Positions 39,645 through 50,276 are shown, counted from the stretch's first letter. The stretch is DNA of 64,000 nucleotides from Methylophaga sp. OBS4 (GCF_026319305.1 NZ_JAPDMV010000002.1:1-64000), one strand, 5' to 3'. Notes: generated by a model from the sequence alone, not told the origin. A program made the numbers and translations.

Positions 39645-40010
39645 ATGGCGCTTATTCTGATTGCCGATGATTCACCCACGGAAGTCTATGTATTGCAAAA
39701 AATGCTCGCAAAAAACGGGCATGACGTGTTGATCGCAGAAGATGGAGAACAGGCGGTTCAAATGGCGTATGACAAACACCCGCAATTGATTCTGATGGAC
39801 GTAGTCATGCCTAACCTCAATGGTTTTCAGGCTACACGCAAGCTGACCAAAGATCCTCAAACCAGTGACATTCCCATCGTGATCGTCTCTTCCAAAAACC
39901 AGGAAACGGATAAAATGTGGGGACTGCGTCAGGGTGCCAAAGGCTATCTAGGCAAGCCGGTCGCTGAAAAGGACTTGATCGAACAAATCAACTTGCTAAT
40001 CGGGGGTTGA
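39645..40010 (+). CDS. pilH: Twitching motility response regulator PilH
   Basis: CheY-like receiver of 121 residues with D52 in LILMDVVMPNLNG and lysine in YLGKPVAEKD. It starts 3 nt after the pilG stop. In P. aeruginosa PilH acts as a phosphate sink or drives retraction. Confidence 0.93.
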   Translation: MALILIADDSPTEVYVLQKMLAKNGHDVLIAEDGEQAVQMAYDKHPQLILMDVVMPNLNGFQATRKLTKDPQTSDIPIVIVSSKNQETDKMWGLRQGAKGYLGKPVAEKDLIEQINLLIGG

Positions 40011-40012
40011 AA

Positions 40013-40561
40013 ATGACAAAAATTTATCAGCCTGAAGATATCATCGCTCTGCTGCAAGATATTGAACGGCGCAGCAAACAAAAAGCTGCCGGCCTTAGTC
40101 AACAGGACGATCTTACCGATGCCTGGACAGCGATCGGTTTCAGGGCCGGGCCACACCATTTCGTCATTCCTCTGAAGGAATCCAGAGAAGTTTTTCCGGT
40201 ACCCGAACAAGTCACCGCAGTACCCAAATCTCAGCCCTGGGTGTTTGGTATAGTTAATTTGCGCGGTGAGTTACTGCCGGTGTTAGATCTTAGTCTTTAC
40301 CTTCACGGTAAAGCCTCTAAAGTCACAAAACGCAGCCGTATCGTAGTCATCAATGACAAAGAAATTGGTAGTGGCCTGTTGGTAGATGAGGTATTTGGCC
40401 TCAAACATTTCCAGCGAGAGGCGGAAGCCGTTGATCAGAACAGAAACCTCAACCTCACTCCCTATCTGACAGGAAGCGTCTTCCAACAGGACATTCAATG
40501 GGATGTTTTCAGTTTCCGCAAGCTGATTGCTGACCCTCGATTTATCAATGCAGCGGCTTAA
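40013..40561 (+). CDS. pilI: CheW-like adaptor PilI
   Basis: CheW-domain protein of 182 residues coupling the receptor to the ChpA kinase. The core reads FRAGPHHFVIPLKESREVF followed by GIVNLRGELLPVLDLSLYL. The ATG at 40013 is preferred over TTG 40007, because the latter overlaps pilH and has no better ribosome site. Confidence 0.92.
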   Translation: MTKIYQPEDIIALLQDIERRSKQKAAGLSQQDDLTDAWTAIGFRAGPHHFVIPLKESREVFPVPEQVTAVPKSQPWVFGIVNLRGELLPVLDLSLYLHGKASKVTKRSRIVVINDKEIGSGLLVDEVFGLKHFQREAEAVDQNRNLNLTPYLTGSVFQQDIQWDVFSFRKLIADPRFINAAA

Positions 40562-40585
40562 TTTTTTGCTCTCAGGACAAGGTTT

Positions 40586-41848
40586 ATGAATTCAACTAGC
40601 AAGCTCTTCCTATCTTCCCTGATGACCAGACACAACTGGCTTAACTTGCTTGTGTTCCTGTTATTTCTAGTGCTGGCACTGGCCGGTTTCTGGCTGATCG
40701 CAAGTGGTGAGTATCAACAAATTCACAATGATCTGCTACCAATCAGTATCGCCGTTGCCGTAATCTTTGTACTGACATTGATTGCGGCTATACGCCTGAG
40801 TTACGCCCCTTTGCAGGCACTGAAATCGTCTATGGATGAAATGGAGCTGCAAAACCGTCACAATCAGGATGCGATTTTACGTCTACTGGATGAAATGGGC
40901 GATCTGGCTGATGGTGACCTCACCGTCAGTGCTACGGTTACCGAAGATATTACCGGCGCGATCGCGGACTCGGTTAACTACACCATCGATGCGCTGCGCA
41001 GTCTGGTCGAACAAATCAACTCCACCACCATGCAAGTCGCCTCTGCCGCGCAGGAAACCCAGGCCACCGCACTGCACCTGACCGATGCCAGTCAACATCA
41101 GGCCCAACAAATTACCGAAGTAAGTTCAGCCATCACTCAAATGGCCGGCTCCATCGAACAGGTTTCCAACAACGCCAGCCAATCTTCCGAAGTAGCAAAA
41201 CAATCGGTATCGCTGGCAGCACAGGGTAATGCGGCGGTGAAAAAAGCCATTAACGGCATGGACACTATTCGCGAACAAATTCAGGAAACCTCAAAACGGA
41301 TCAAACGTCTGGGTGAGAGTTCACAGCAAATCGGTGATATCGTCGAACTTATTAACGACATTGCCGAACAAACCAATATCCTGTCTTTGAACGCCGCGAT
41401 TCAGGCCGCCATGGCGGGTGAAGCGGGTCGTGGCTTTGCGGTGGTGGCCGACGAGGTTCAACGTCTTGCTGAACGTTCCAGTAACGCCACCAGACAGATA
41501 GATGCGCTGGTAAAAACCATTCAAAGCGATACCAGTGAAGCCATTACCTCTATGGAACAAAGTACTTCTGAGGTAGTGGCCGGGGCCAAATTATCTCAGG
41601 ACGCCGGTGCCTCGCTGGAGCAGATTGAAGCAGTGTCTCATCAACTGGCAGAACTCATCAACAACATTACCGCCAACGCCAAACAACAGGCCACCGCTGC
41701 GGTGAGTACATCAGAAAGCATGAACGTGATTCAGGAAATCACCATGCAGACATCAACCGGTACCAATGAAAGTGCTGCTGCGATCGGGCGCTTGCTGGAA
41801 CTGACCAATGAACTGCGTAAATCCGTCTCCGGCTTCAAGCTGCCTTAA
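40586..41848 (+). CDS. pilJ: PilJ-type chemoreceptor without periplasmic sensor domain
   Basis: Methyl-accepting protein of 420 residues. Transmembrane helices at about 18-40 and 52-70 are separated by only about 11 residues, so there is no room for the large periplasmic PilJ domain of the roughly 680-residue Pseudomonas protein. A HAMP-like segment (about 71-125) and the signalling coiled coil follow, with the hairpin tip around [19 protein letters not shown] and [18 protein letters not shown]. It must sense something in the membrane or cytoplasm, or through a partner protein. Confidence 0.9.
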   Translation: MNSTSKLFLSSLMTRHNWLNLLVFLLFLVLALAGFWLIASGEYQQIHNDLLPISIAVAVIFVLTLIAAIRLSYAPLQALKSSMDEMELQNRHNQDAILRLLDEMGDLADGDLTVSATVTEDITGAIADSVNYTIDALRSLVEQINSTTMQVASAAQETQATALHLTDASQHQAQQITEVSSAITQMAGSIEQVSNNASQSSEVAKQSVSLAAQGNAAVKKAINGMDTIREQIQETSKRIKRLGESSQQIGDIVELINDIAEQTNILSLNAAIQAAMAGEAGRGFAVVADEVQRLAERSSNATRQIDALVKTIQSDTSEAITSMEQSTSEVVAGAKLSQDAGASLEQIEAVSHQLAELINNITANAKQQATAAVSTSESMNVIQEITMQTSTGTNESAAAIGRLLELTNELRKSVSGFKLP

Positions 41849-41881
41849 TCATTAACTGAACCAAAAAGTGAAACGGCAAAT

Positions 41882-44800
41882 ATGGCACAACTGATCAAAG
41901 GCAATTACAACGCGCTGATGTGGCTGCAGGACGAGCTGCAGCAATCGCTGGTTCATGCCTTGAATGCCATGAACGCCTTCATCGATGCAGCAGGCAATCA
42001 CTCACTGTCTGACTGTATCGAAGCGGTGTATCAGGTCAAAGGTACTGTAGAGATGATCAATCTCAGCGGTGCCGCCATGCTGGCTGAAGAAATGCTGCAA
42101 ACGACCGTAGCGCTGCGCGATAATAAAGTATCCGACCAGGATCAAGCGCAGGACGCGCTGGTCCGAGCCCTGCTGCTTCTACCCAACTATCTCAAATTGC
42201 TTAATGATGATTTTCAGGACCATCCGCTGTCGCTGCTCGACAGTATTAATGAATTGCGCCAGGTCAGACAGGCTGACAAGCTGACCGAACCCGATCTTTT
42301 TAGCCCGACACTAACCGTGCACTTGCCTGACAGCATTGCCCCCAATCCGCATCGTCAACTACCCAATATCGGTATTGAACAAAACAAACTCGGTCATGCA
42401 TTCCAGGTCATGCTGCTGAGCTGGCTGCGTCAGCAAGATAATGACAGCCTGCGCAAAATGCGTGGTGTTTGCCATTACCTGCGACTCGCCTGTCAGGAAG
42501 AAAAAACGACCTTATTGTGGTGGGCGGCTGAAACCTTGCTCGAAGCGCTTAGTCACGAAGGCTTACTGGCCAGTGCCACAATCAAGCAATTGTTGGGCAA
42601 ACTGGTTCAGCCCATCAAAATTCAGAGCGAACGCGATGAATCCCAACTGCTGTTATCTTTCCCTGCTGAATTGCTGTCCCGCCTGTTACTGATGATCGCA
42701 AAGTCGACCAGTCACGGTCCTCATGTCACCCTGCTGAAAACCACATTCGGTCTGCACTTTTTCGATCATAAGCAGAAAATCTATGGCATGAGTGATAACG
42801 CCTTAGGCGATGCACATCTGGCACTGCTCGAACAACTGCAAGATTTAAAAGAAAAAATCAATCATTACAACCGTGATCAGGATCTGAACGCCAACATCAT
42901 TGAAGATGTGGTTCAGCAACTGCAAAGCATGACCGATACGCTGGCCCTGCTTGCTGAATATGAAGCCAGTAATCTCCTGCATCATCAGGCAGAACAATTA
43001 CAGGGGCTGATTGATCAAGAGCAGCGTCCCGATGACCAAACGCTCACCGAACTCGCCGACACCCTGCTCCAGGTTGAGATATTCATTCAGTCGACCTCGC
43101 AGGCCAACGTCAACGATCAGCTTCGCAGCACGGTCATAACCGAATGCCTGCTGGAAATGGCCAACATCAAGGAAACCCTGACGCTGATGAGTCAGGCCGG
43201 CGGCTATAACGACGAACTGGGTGATACGGCGCGGCAACTGCAACTGATCGCGGGCAGCCTCAATATTCTCAATTACCCGGAAGCGGCACTGGTTCTTGAT
43301 GAAACTGCAGAGAAAATTTGTCAGCAAAGCGCCAGCCCGGATGCATTTTCACCCGCGCAGCTTAATCAACTGGCAGATATTCTGGCCTGCTGCGATATGT
43401 ACATGGAAGGTATCAAGCAACATGGCCATGCTGAAAATGACTACCTGAATGACGCCAGCAACAAATTGGCAACATTCGACTCGGTCACTGTTACGGCGGA
43501 GCCGGAAGTGGCAACTGAAGCGCCAACAGAAACCGGGACCGCCCAGCTTCAGCCAGAAAATATTCACGATCGCGCCCTTGCCGAACTGGACAGCCTGTTA
43601 ACAGACGATGATACCCCCCTGTTAATTGAATCTGAAGCGGACACCCCTGTCAGTGACAGCCCCGCGCCCGGTGAAGAAGCACCTCGACATGAACCAGAAG
43701 CAGATATTTCAGCAGCTGGCTCCGTCACAGAGGTTATGCCGGATCCGGCCCAATGGCAGTTTGCCGAAGGTGTTGATGAGGAAATTGCTGCCATCTTTAT
43801 CGAAGAAGCCAATGAAGTTCTGGCTGAACTGGATCATCTGCTGCCATTGTGGCTGCATGCTGAAGACCAGCAGGCCTTGTATGATATCCGTCGTCATTTC
43901 CATACGCTGAAAGGCAGTGGCCGTATGGCCGGCGCGCAAGTAATTGGTGAGCTGGCCTGGGCGGTCGAACAAGTGTTGAACCATGTAATTGATGGCACAC
44001 GACCACAAACTGAGGCGGTAAAACAGCTGGCGAGCCAGTCACATCAGCTGATTCCGTCTTTGCTGGCCAGGTTTACTCAGGCCGATATGAACAGCACCGA
44101 GCAAGTCACAACGCTGCTGGAAAAGAAACAACAGTGCCTTACCGGTGAGGACACAACTACCGAAACGATTGAAACTGTCCCGCCTGCATCAACATATGAA
44201 CTACCTGATGCACCGGCAGCTTTCACCTCGGTAGAACAATATATCCGCCAACAGGCAGATAAAGAAGAAAATATTGAATTCGATATATCGCAGTATTCGG
44301 ATGAAACATTATCCGTAGCAGTTGATGCGGACGCCGATAATTCAGCCTCCGGCTTCCATATCGACACCAGCATTGTTACCGGTGTCGAACAGTATATCCA
44401 ACGCCATGCCGCCGAAAACAAACCGCTCACAAGCGTTGAATCATATATCCGTCGGCAGGAGCAGTTAACACCTCAGTCGCCTGTTGCAGCATTGCCCGGG
44501 CAGAAGGATGGCACAACAAGCAGTGAAACTCTGTCGCTGACGTCAGTAGACAGATATATTCTCAACAAGGCACAACAAGACAGACCGGCTACAAGTGTAG
44601 CCCGTTATATCGAACAGCTTGCCTCGCAAGCCCCTGAAGCCGAGGTAGCTCCGGAACCGGCAACTGGGCTATCAGAAGATGACGAATTGCGGCAGATTTT
44701 TGTCAATGAAGCGACACAACACGTCAACGCTTTGCAGCAATGTCTGACTGAGATTGCCTTTTCTCGCCAGCTCACCAAGGACATGCTGCGAGCCATTCAC

Positions 44801-47800
44801 TCGCTGAAAGGCTGTGCCAATATTGCTGAAGTTACCCCGATGGCGCTGGTTGCCACTGAACTGGATCAAGCAGTGAAACGCCTGCATGCACAGAACATCG
44901 TGCTCGATCAGCAACAAATGACACTATTAACCGGCATCATTTCCGGGTTGGAGCAGATTCTTCACAGCCTGACAGGGCAAGCCGATGAGCCTGATATTCG
45001 GCAACTTTCAGACAATATTTTTCAACTTACACCGGCGGACCCCGAACAGGCCACCCTCGTTATCGATCCTGAATTTCTGGTGGTCTTTCTCGAAGAAACT
45101 GACGAATTGCTGGATGCCTATACCCGGCAGCTTGCTCAATGGCAGCAACATCCTGAGGATCAGGAAAACCTGCAGGCCTTAATCCAAACACTGGGCAAGC
45201 TGAAAGATACGGCCAGTCAGGCTGAACAAACGGTTATCGCTGGTCTTTATGCCGCCCTCGCTAAATTGATTGAAAATAGTGAACCCGGCGATGAAGGACT
45301 GGATGCCTTGCTTGAACAAGGCTACGAACTGCTTAACGATTACATTGAAAGTCTGCTGCAAAATAAACCCGTTAGTGCTGAAAAAGATTTCCCGGCTCTG
45401 GTCACAGACTTTCTGCGGCCGCAAAACCAGACTGAAACCATCAATATTATCGATATTGATGAAACTGAATTCAGCATTCCCGCCGACACGGATCCGGACC
45501 TGCTGGAAGCCTTTACAGAAGAAGCCAAGGAGTTGCTGACTTCAAGTGGACAGGCAATCAAAGGATGGCAGTCTGATCAAGCCGGTGAGCAGGATGCGCT
45601 GCAACTGCAACGCGATCTGCACACACTCAAGGGAGGTGCCCGCCTGACCGGCATCACACCGATGGCGGATCTGACACATCAGATTGAAACACTGGTTCTC
45701 GCCGTCAGTGACAATAAACAGCCCGCCAATGAAGATTTCTTTGATCTGCTGCAGCGTTGCCAGGATAAACTCACTGAAATGCAGGAACAGCTTGCCATTA
45801 GAGAATCCGTTACCACCGCGGTTTCTCTGATCGCTGAAATTTCACAGCTGATCGGTGAGACGGCTTCGTATCATATTGACAGTCCGGTGATTGAAATTGA
45901 ACCGTTGGTGCAAACCGTGCAACCGGAACAAGCTGCCGCCAAAACCACAACACCCGTTCATGTTGAACAAGTACGAGTACGTGCGGACTTGCTCGATTAC
46001 CTGACAAACTTCGCCGGTGAAGTCAGCATCGCCCGAGATCGAGTCACGCAACAACACACCGCTTTGCATCAGCAATTACGGGAAATGGAAGAAACCGTTG
46101 CCCGACTGCATGAGCAGTTACGTAAACTGGAAATTGAAACCGAAACCCAGATTCTATTTCGTTACGAAGATGAACAACTGCATCAGAACTCGGAGTTTGA
46201 CCCGCTGGAACTGGATCGTTTCTCCATGATCCAGCAATTATCACGCAGCCTGACCGAGAGTGTGATTGATCTCAATGATATCAGTCGATCCATGGATACG
46301 CTGGTCAAAGAAACTGATGCTATTCTGCTGCAACAGTCACGCCTTAATACCGATTTGCAGCAAGGCCTGATGAATACCCGCCTGCTACCTTTCAGCGGGG
46401 TTGTGCCCAGACTGGAGCGCATTGTCAGACAAACTGCCGCCGAGCTGGATAAAAAAGCTGAATTGCAGATTCGGGGGGCCGAACTGGATCTGGATCGTAC
46501 CATTCTGGATCGGCTGGTCGCGCCCGTTGAGCATATTTTGCGTAATGCCATTGCTCACGGCATAGAATCTCCCGAAGAGCGTATCAGCGCAGCTAAATAT
46601 GAAAGTGGCCAGTTACATTTGCAAATTGTCCGTGAAGGTTCCGAGATGGTGTTGACCATCAGCGATGACGGACAAGGCATCAATATCGAAAAAATCAAAC
46701 AAAAAGCACTCGCGCTTAATCTGATTACGGCTGACAATATCCCCGGTGATGACGAACTGATTCAGCTGATTTTGACCTCGGGTTTCAGCACGGCTGACAA
46801 TATCTCTCAGCTTGCCGGCCGTGGCGTGGGTATGGATGTGGTCAGTAATGAAATTCGCAGTCTGAAAGGTCGGCTCACCATTCACTCACTGCCAGGCGAA
46901 GGCACCACTTTCGTCGTCCGGCTACCGCTGACTTTATCCGTGATTCAGGCATTGTTGGTTAAAGTCCAGGACGAGCAATATGCTATCCCGCTGGGCAGTG
47001 TCAATGCAGGTGAACGCATCAGCGTACGTGATATCAAACTGATGCTGGGTACACCTAAGCCACAATACCAGTTTAACGGCGAACAATACGATTTCATGCC
47101 GCTGGCTTCTTTGCTGGATAAACCGATTATCTTGCCGGACAACCTGAAGCAGAGAATGCCGCTGCTGCTGTTCCGTTCCGGTGATATACGCATCGCCCTG
47201 CTTGTCGATGCCATCATCAGCAACCGTGAAATCGTCATCAAATCAGTCGGCCAGCAACTTGGCCATATCACCGCTATTAGCGGCGCGACCATTCTGGGTG
47301 ATGGCCGTGTGGTATTTATTCTTGATATACCCACTTTAATTGATACTAGTGGCGGTCAGCTGCATCTGGACAATAACGACGCGGTAAACCTGGAACGGGA
47401 ACTGGAACAATTGCAGGAAAGACCAGCGATAGCGATGGTCGTGGATGACTCCATCACCATGAGAAAAGCCTCCGGCAACCTGCTCAAACGTCTTGGATTT
47501 GAGGTTATGACCGCCCGCGACGGCGTCGATGCTTTATCGCAACTGCACACCCAGAAACCCGATATCATACTGCTGGATGTGGAAATGCCGCGCATGGATG
47601 GTTTTGAGTTTGCTTCTATTGTTCGCAATGATCCGGACTTCAGACATCTGCCGATCATCATGATCACATCCCGCACTGGCGAAAAACACCGTGAACGTGC
47701 CACTAGTATCGGTGTCAATGCCTATCTGGGTAAGCCCTATCAGGAAGACGATCTGGTTGAAAATATGAAACGGTTGCTCGGCAGCAGTTTCTTCCAGGGA

Positions 47801-47809
47801 CAGCATTAA
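41882..47809 (+). CDS. chpA: Chemotaxis hybrid histidine kinase ChpA/PilL
   Basis: Very large CheA-type kinase of 1975 residues. The N-terminal 600 residues are helical and FimL/Hpt-like without clear phospho-histidines. Canonical Hpt motifs follow: H674 (HFHTLKGSGRM), H973 (HSLKGCANI) and H1247 (HTLKGGARL), with a degenerate Hpt near 1070-1130 lacking the histidine. Then come the dimerisation helices, the HATPase domain (EHILRNAIAHGIE, DDGQGI, GRGVGMDVV), a CheW domain, and a C-terminal receiver with D1899 (IILLDVEMPRMDG). The P. aeruginosa protein is about 2470 residues with more Hpt modules. The 780-910 linker carries five copies of a short motif. Confidence 0.95.
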   Translation: MAQLIKGNYNALMWLQDELQQSLVHALNAMNAFIDAAGNHSLSDCIEAVYQVKGTVEMINLSGAAMLAEEMLQTTVALRDNKVSDQDQAQDALVRALLLLPNYLKLLNDDFQDHPLSLLDSINELRQVRQADKLTEPDLFSPTLTVHLPDSIAPNPHRQLPNIGIEQNKLGHAFQVMLLSWLRQQDNDSLRKMRGVCHYLRLACQEEKTTLLWWAAETLLEALSHEGLLASATIKQLLGKLVQPIKIQSERDESQLLLSFPAELLSRLLLMIAKSTSHGPHVTLLKTTFGLHFFDHKQKIYGMSDNALGDAHLALLEQLQDLKEKINHYNRDQDLNANIIEDVVQQLQSMTDTLALLAEYEASNLLHHQAEQLQGLIDQEQRPDDQTLTELADTLLQVEIFIQSTSQANVNDQLRSTVITECLLEMANIKETLTLMSQAGGYNDELGDTARQLQLIAGSLNILNYPEAALVLDETAEKICQQSASPDAFSPAQLNQLADILACCDMYMEGIKQHGHAENDYLNDASNKLATFDSVTVTAEPEVATEAPTETGTAQLQPENIHDRALAELDSLLTDDDTPLLIESEADTPVSDSPAPGEEAPRHEPEADISAAGSVTEVMPDPAQWQFAEGVDEEIAAIFIEEANEVLAELDHLLPLWLHAEDQQALYDIRRHFHTLKGSGRMAGAQVIGELAWAVEQVLNHVIDGTRPQTEAVKQLASQSHQLIPSLLARFTQADMNSTEQVTTLLEKKQQCLTGEDTTTETIETVPPASTYELPDAPAAFTSVEQYIRQQADKEENIEFDISQYSDETLSVAVDADADNSASGFHIDTSIVTGVEQYIQRHAAENKPLTSVESYIRRQEQLTPQSPVAALPGQKDGTTSSETLSLTSVDRYILNKAQQDRPATSVARYIEQLASQAPEAEVAPEPATGLSEDDELRQIFVNEATQHVNALQQCLTEIAFSRQLTKDMLRAIHSLKGCANIAEVTPMALVATELDQAVKRLHAQNIVLDQQQMTLLTGIISGLEQILHSLTGQADEPDIRQLSDNIFQLTPADPEQATLVIDPEFLVVFLEETDELLDAYTRQLAQWQQHPEDQENLQALIQTLGKLKDTASQAEQTVIAGLYAALAKLIENSEPGDEGLDALLEQGYELLNDYIESLLQNKPVSAEKDFPALVTDFLRPQNQTETINIIDIDETEFSIPADTDPDLLEAFTEEAKELLTSSGQAIKGWQSDQAGEQDALQLQRDLHTLKGGARLTGITPMADLTHQIETLVLAVSDNKQPANEDFFDLLQRCQDKLTEMQEQLAIRESVTTAVSLIAEISQLIGETASYHIDSPVIEIEPLVQTVQPEQAAAKTTTPVHVEQVRVRADLLDYLTNFAGEVSIARDRVTQQHTALHQQLREMEETVARLHEQLRKLEIETETQILFRYEDEQLHQNSEFDPLELDRFSMIQQLSRSLTESVIDLNDISRSMDTLVKETDAILLQQSRLNTDLQQGLMNTRLLPFSGVVPRLERIVRQTAAELDKKAELQIRGAELDLDRTILDRLVAPVEHILRNAIAHGIESPEERISAAKYESGQLHLQIVREGSEMVLTISDDGQGINIEKIKQKALALNLITADNIPGDDELIQLILTSGFSTADNISQLAGRGVGMDVVSNEIRSLKGRLTIHSLPGEGTTFVVRLPLTLSVIQALLVKVQDEQYAIPLGSVNAGERISVRDIKLMLGTPKPQYQFNGEQYDFMPLASLLDKPIILPDNLKQRMPLLLFRSGDIRIALLVDAIISNREIVIKSVGQQLGHITAISGATILGDGRVVFILDIPTLIDTSGGQLHLDNNDAVNLERELEQLQERPAIAMVVDDSITMRKASGNLLKRLGFEVMTARDGVDALSQLHTQKPDIILLDVEMPRMDGFEFASIVRNDPDFRHLPIIMITSRTGEKHRERATSIGVNAYLGKPYQEDDLVENMKRLLGSSFFQGQH
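44225..44620 (+). repeat. Five-fold T-[SG]-V-x-x-Y-I motif in the ChpA linker
   Basis: Within chpA the motif occurs at residues 782 (TSVEQYIRQQ), 833 (TGVEQYIQRH), 850 (TSVESYIRRQ), 887 (TSVDRYILNK) and 904 (TSVARYIEQL). Spacings are 51, 17, 37 and 17 residues. The region lies between the first and second canonical Hpt domains and is otherwise polar and low in complexity. Codons differ between copies, so the protein motif rather than the DNA is conserved. Confidence 0.85.
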
Positions 47810-47812
47810 GCC

Positions 47813-48289
47813 ATGGCAGAGTCAAACACCATGCAAAATACAGCTCAGTTTATCCACTGCATGCTGATTCCACTGCATCAGCACTACCTGTTGTTACCCA
47901 ACAGCACCATTGCTGAAGTCATCCCTAAAACCGGTATTGATAACAAGACACCTTGTCCCGAATACTGGCTGGGGTATGTCAACTGGCGGGAACAAAAGCT
48001 GCCCATCATCAACCTGGAAAATCTGATTACCTCAGATGCCGATGAAATCAGTCCCGGCAACAAACTGTGCATTATCAATGGTATTAATCCCGATGCTGAT
48101 GTGGAGTTTTATGCCATACCCTGTAATGGTTCGCCACAGCTTATTACACTCAATCAGGCGGCTTTGCGTCTGACCCATGACGACAATCTATCACCCTATC
48201 TGCACTGCCAAATCAAGATTGGCAACAAAGTCGCTTTCATCCCCGATCTGGATCAACTGGAAATCGCGATTCAATCACAAAAACAGTAG
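47813..48289 (+). CDS. chpC: CheW-like protein ChpC
   Basis: CheW-type adaptor of 158 residues (LPNSTIAEVIPK, GYVNWREQKLPIINLENLI), starting 3 nt after chpA. In Pseudomonas ChpC is the second CheW of the array and may link extra receptors to ChpA. No pilK methyltransferase or chpB methylesterase gene is present: the next gene is slt. Confidence 0.85.
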   Translation: MAESNTMQNTAQFIHCMLIPLHQHYLLLPNSTIAEVIPKTGIDNKTPCPEYWLGYVNWREQKLPIINLENLITSDADEISPGNKLCIINGINPDADVEFYAIPCNGSPQLITLNQAALRLTHDDNLSPYLHCQIKIGNKVAFIPDLDQLEIAIQSQKQ

Positions 48290-48326
48290 CTGATTTTCAC
48301 CCTGGTTTCGGTATAACATAGCGGCC

Positions 48327-50276
48327 ATGAGCTTGATGAAAACACTGTTGTTTTATCTTGGATGTCTGTTGCTGACACCCATCGCCCATGCTGACAGCGA
48401 AGCCCAGCTTGCCAAGCAGCGGCAACTGTTCCAGCAGGCAAAAAAAGCACTGCAGACTAATCAACTCAACCTTTACCAGCAATTCAGTGCGCAACTGCAG
48501 GGCTATCCGCTGCAGGGTTATCTACAATATCTTTATTTACGTCACCGTCTTCATCATGTTTCGGCCGATACCATCAAGCAGTTTCTTGATCAGGAAGACG
48601 GCACCTTCTACGCCGATCGACTAAGACAAACATGGCTGGACCGGCTGGCCAGTCAGAAAAGCTGGACACAATATCTCGATTTTTACAAGGCGCCACAGAC
48701 TGCCGCCAGAGATTGTTATCGATTGCAGGCGCTTTTAGCCACGGGGCAGCAATCTCTGGCCTTTGAGGCAACCCCCGCTATGTGGCTGGTATCACATTCT
48801 CAACACAAAGCCTGCGATCCGGTATTTGAACGCTGGCAGCAAGCGGGGCGGCTAAGTGAAGACTTGCGCCAGCAGCGTATGATGCTGGCTTTACGCGACA
48901 ATCAGTTTTCCATCGCACTTTATCTTGCCAAGTCCAGCGCTAACGCTGAGCAAAATAAAGCCTGGGTACAGCGCTGGCGCAGTATTCACGAAAATCCCCT
49001 GTCATTATTACGACAGTTACCCGCCGCCCCACCCGCAGATAAATCTCAGGTCTCGCTTGCCCATGATGAAGCGTTATCCAGAGAAATCATCATTCATGGT
49101 ATTGAAAGACTGGCACGGCGGGCACCGGATCAAGCCTATGCAACATGGCTACGGCTGAGGCAGGCTTATCAATTCAGTGAGCAGGATCGAATTCAGGTTC
49201 GTCGCACAATTGGCACCTGGGCCGCATTGAACCGTGATGATAATGCACTGATTTATTTCGGTAATATTCCGGGCGGAGAATGGCAGGCGCGTGCAGCTAT
49301 CTGGCAGCAAAACTGGACTGCTGCCCACAAAGCCATCACCCAGTTGAACATCGATGATCAGGCATCCACCAAGTGGCAGTACTGGCTGGGCCGCAGTCAG
49401 GCTGGACTGGGTCAGCAGGCAGCGGCTAATGAAACCTTCGCCGCCATCATCGGCCAGCGTGATTATTATTCCTTCCTCGCCGCAGATCATCTGACGCAGC
49501 CTTATCAGATGAATCACCGCCCGATAGCGGCGCAGCCGGTAGAAATCGCTACGTTGAAACAACAACCGGCCATGCAGCGCCTGTATGAATTCTATTTGCA
49601 GGATATGATGCTGGAAGCCCGGCGCGAGGTTTATCAGCTCACATTAACGCGTCCGGCCCGTGAACTGCAGCTGATTGCCATGATCACCCATGATTGGGGC
49701 TGGCATAACCAGACTATTGCACTGCTCGGCAAAGCGCAGTACTGGGATGCGCTGGATTTGCGTTTTCCGGTGCTGTATGACCATCAAATGTTGAAAGCAG
49801 GACAAACCCAGGGACTGGATCCATCCTGGTTATTCGCCATTGCACGCCAGGAAAGTGCTTTTAACCCTGAGGCACGCTCTCATGCCGGCGCAATGGGACT
49901 GATGCAACTGATGCCGGCTACCGGCAAGCTGATTTCCAAGCTGATCAACCGTCCGCTCAGGCAACTGACAGAGTTATACAATGCCGATACCAATATTGAG
50001 CTGGGCAGCGCCTATCTCAAGCGCATGTATGATGAAAATCAGCGTAACCCGGTGCTGGCAACCGCGGCTTATAATGCCGGGCCTCATCGTGTGACACGCT
50101 GGTTACCCCCCGAAAATATTGATGCCGATATCTGGGTGGAAAACATTCCGTTTAATGAAACCCGCCACTATGTCAGTAGTGTGCTGAGTTATGCAGCGAT
50201 TTTTGACAGCCAGCGCAAACAGTCAATTAAACCGCTGTCGGAACGTATGCCTGCAATCAAACCCAAAACACCTTAA
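48327..50276 (+). CDS. slt: Soluble lytic murein transglycosylase
   Basis: Periplasmic enzyme of 649 residues that cleaves glycan strands with formation of 1,6-anhydromuramic acid. A signal peptide ends AHA (about 22); a long superhelical alpha domain covers about 25-450; the catalytic SLT domain covers about 480-640, with the glutamate in IARQESAFNPEARS and the motif GAMGLMQLMPATGK. A second ATG three codons later is an equally possible start. Confidence 0.95.
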   Translation: MSLMKTLLFYLGCLLLTPIAHADSEAQLAKQRQLFQQAKKALQTNQLNLYQQFSAQLQGYPLQGYLQYLYLRHRLHHVSADTIKQFLDQEDGTFYADRLRQTWLDRLASQKSWTQYLDFYKAPQTAARDCYRLQALLATGQQSLAFEATPAMWLVSHSQHKACDPVFERWQQAGRLSEDLRQQRMMLALRDNQFSIALYLAKSSANAEQNKAWVQRWRSIHENPLSLLRQLPAAPPADKSQVSLAHDEALSREIIIHGIERLARRAPDQAYATWLRLRQAYQFSEQDRIQVRRTIGTWAALNRDDNALIYFGNIPGGEWQARAAIWQQNWTAAHKAITQLNIDDQASTKWQYWLGRSQAGLGQQAAANETFAAIIGQRDYYSFLAADHLTQPYQMNHRPIAAQPVEIATLKQQPAMQRLYEFYLQDMMLEARREVYQLTLTRPARELQLIAMITHDWGWHNQTIALLGKAQYWDALDLRFPVLYDHQMLKAGQTQGLDPSWLFAIARQESAFNPEARSHAGAMGLMQLMPATGKLISKLINRPLRQLTELYNADTNIELGSAYLKRMYDENQRNPVLATAAYNAGPHRVTRWLPPENIDADIWVENIPFNETRHYVSSVLSYAAIFDSQRKQSIKPLSERMPAIKPKTP

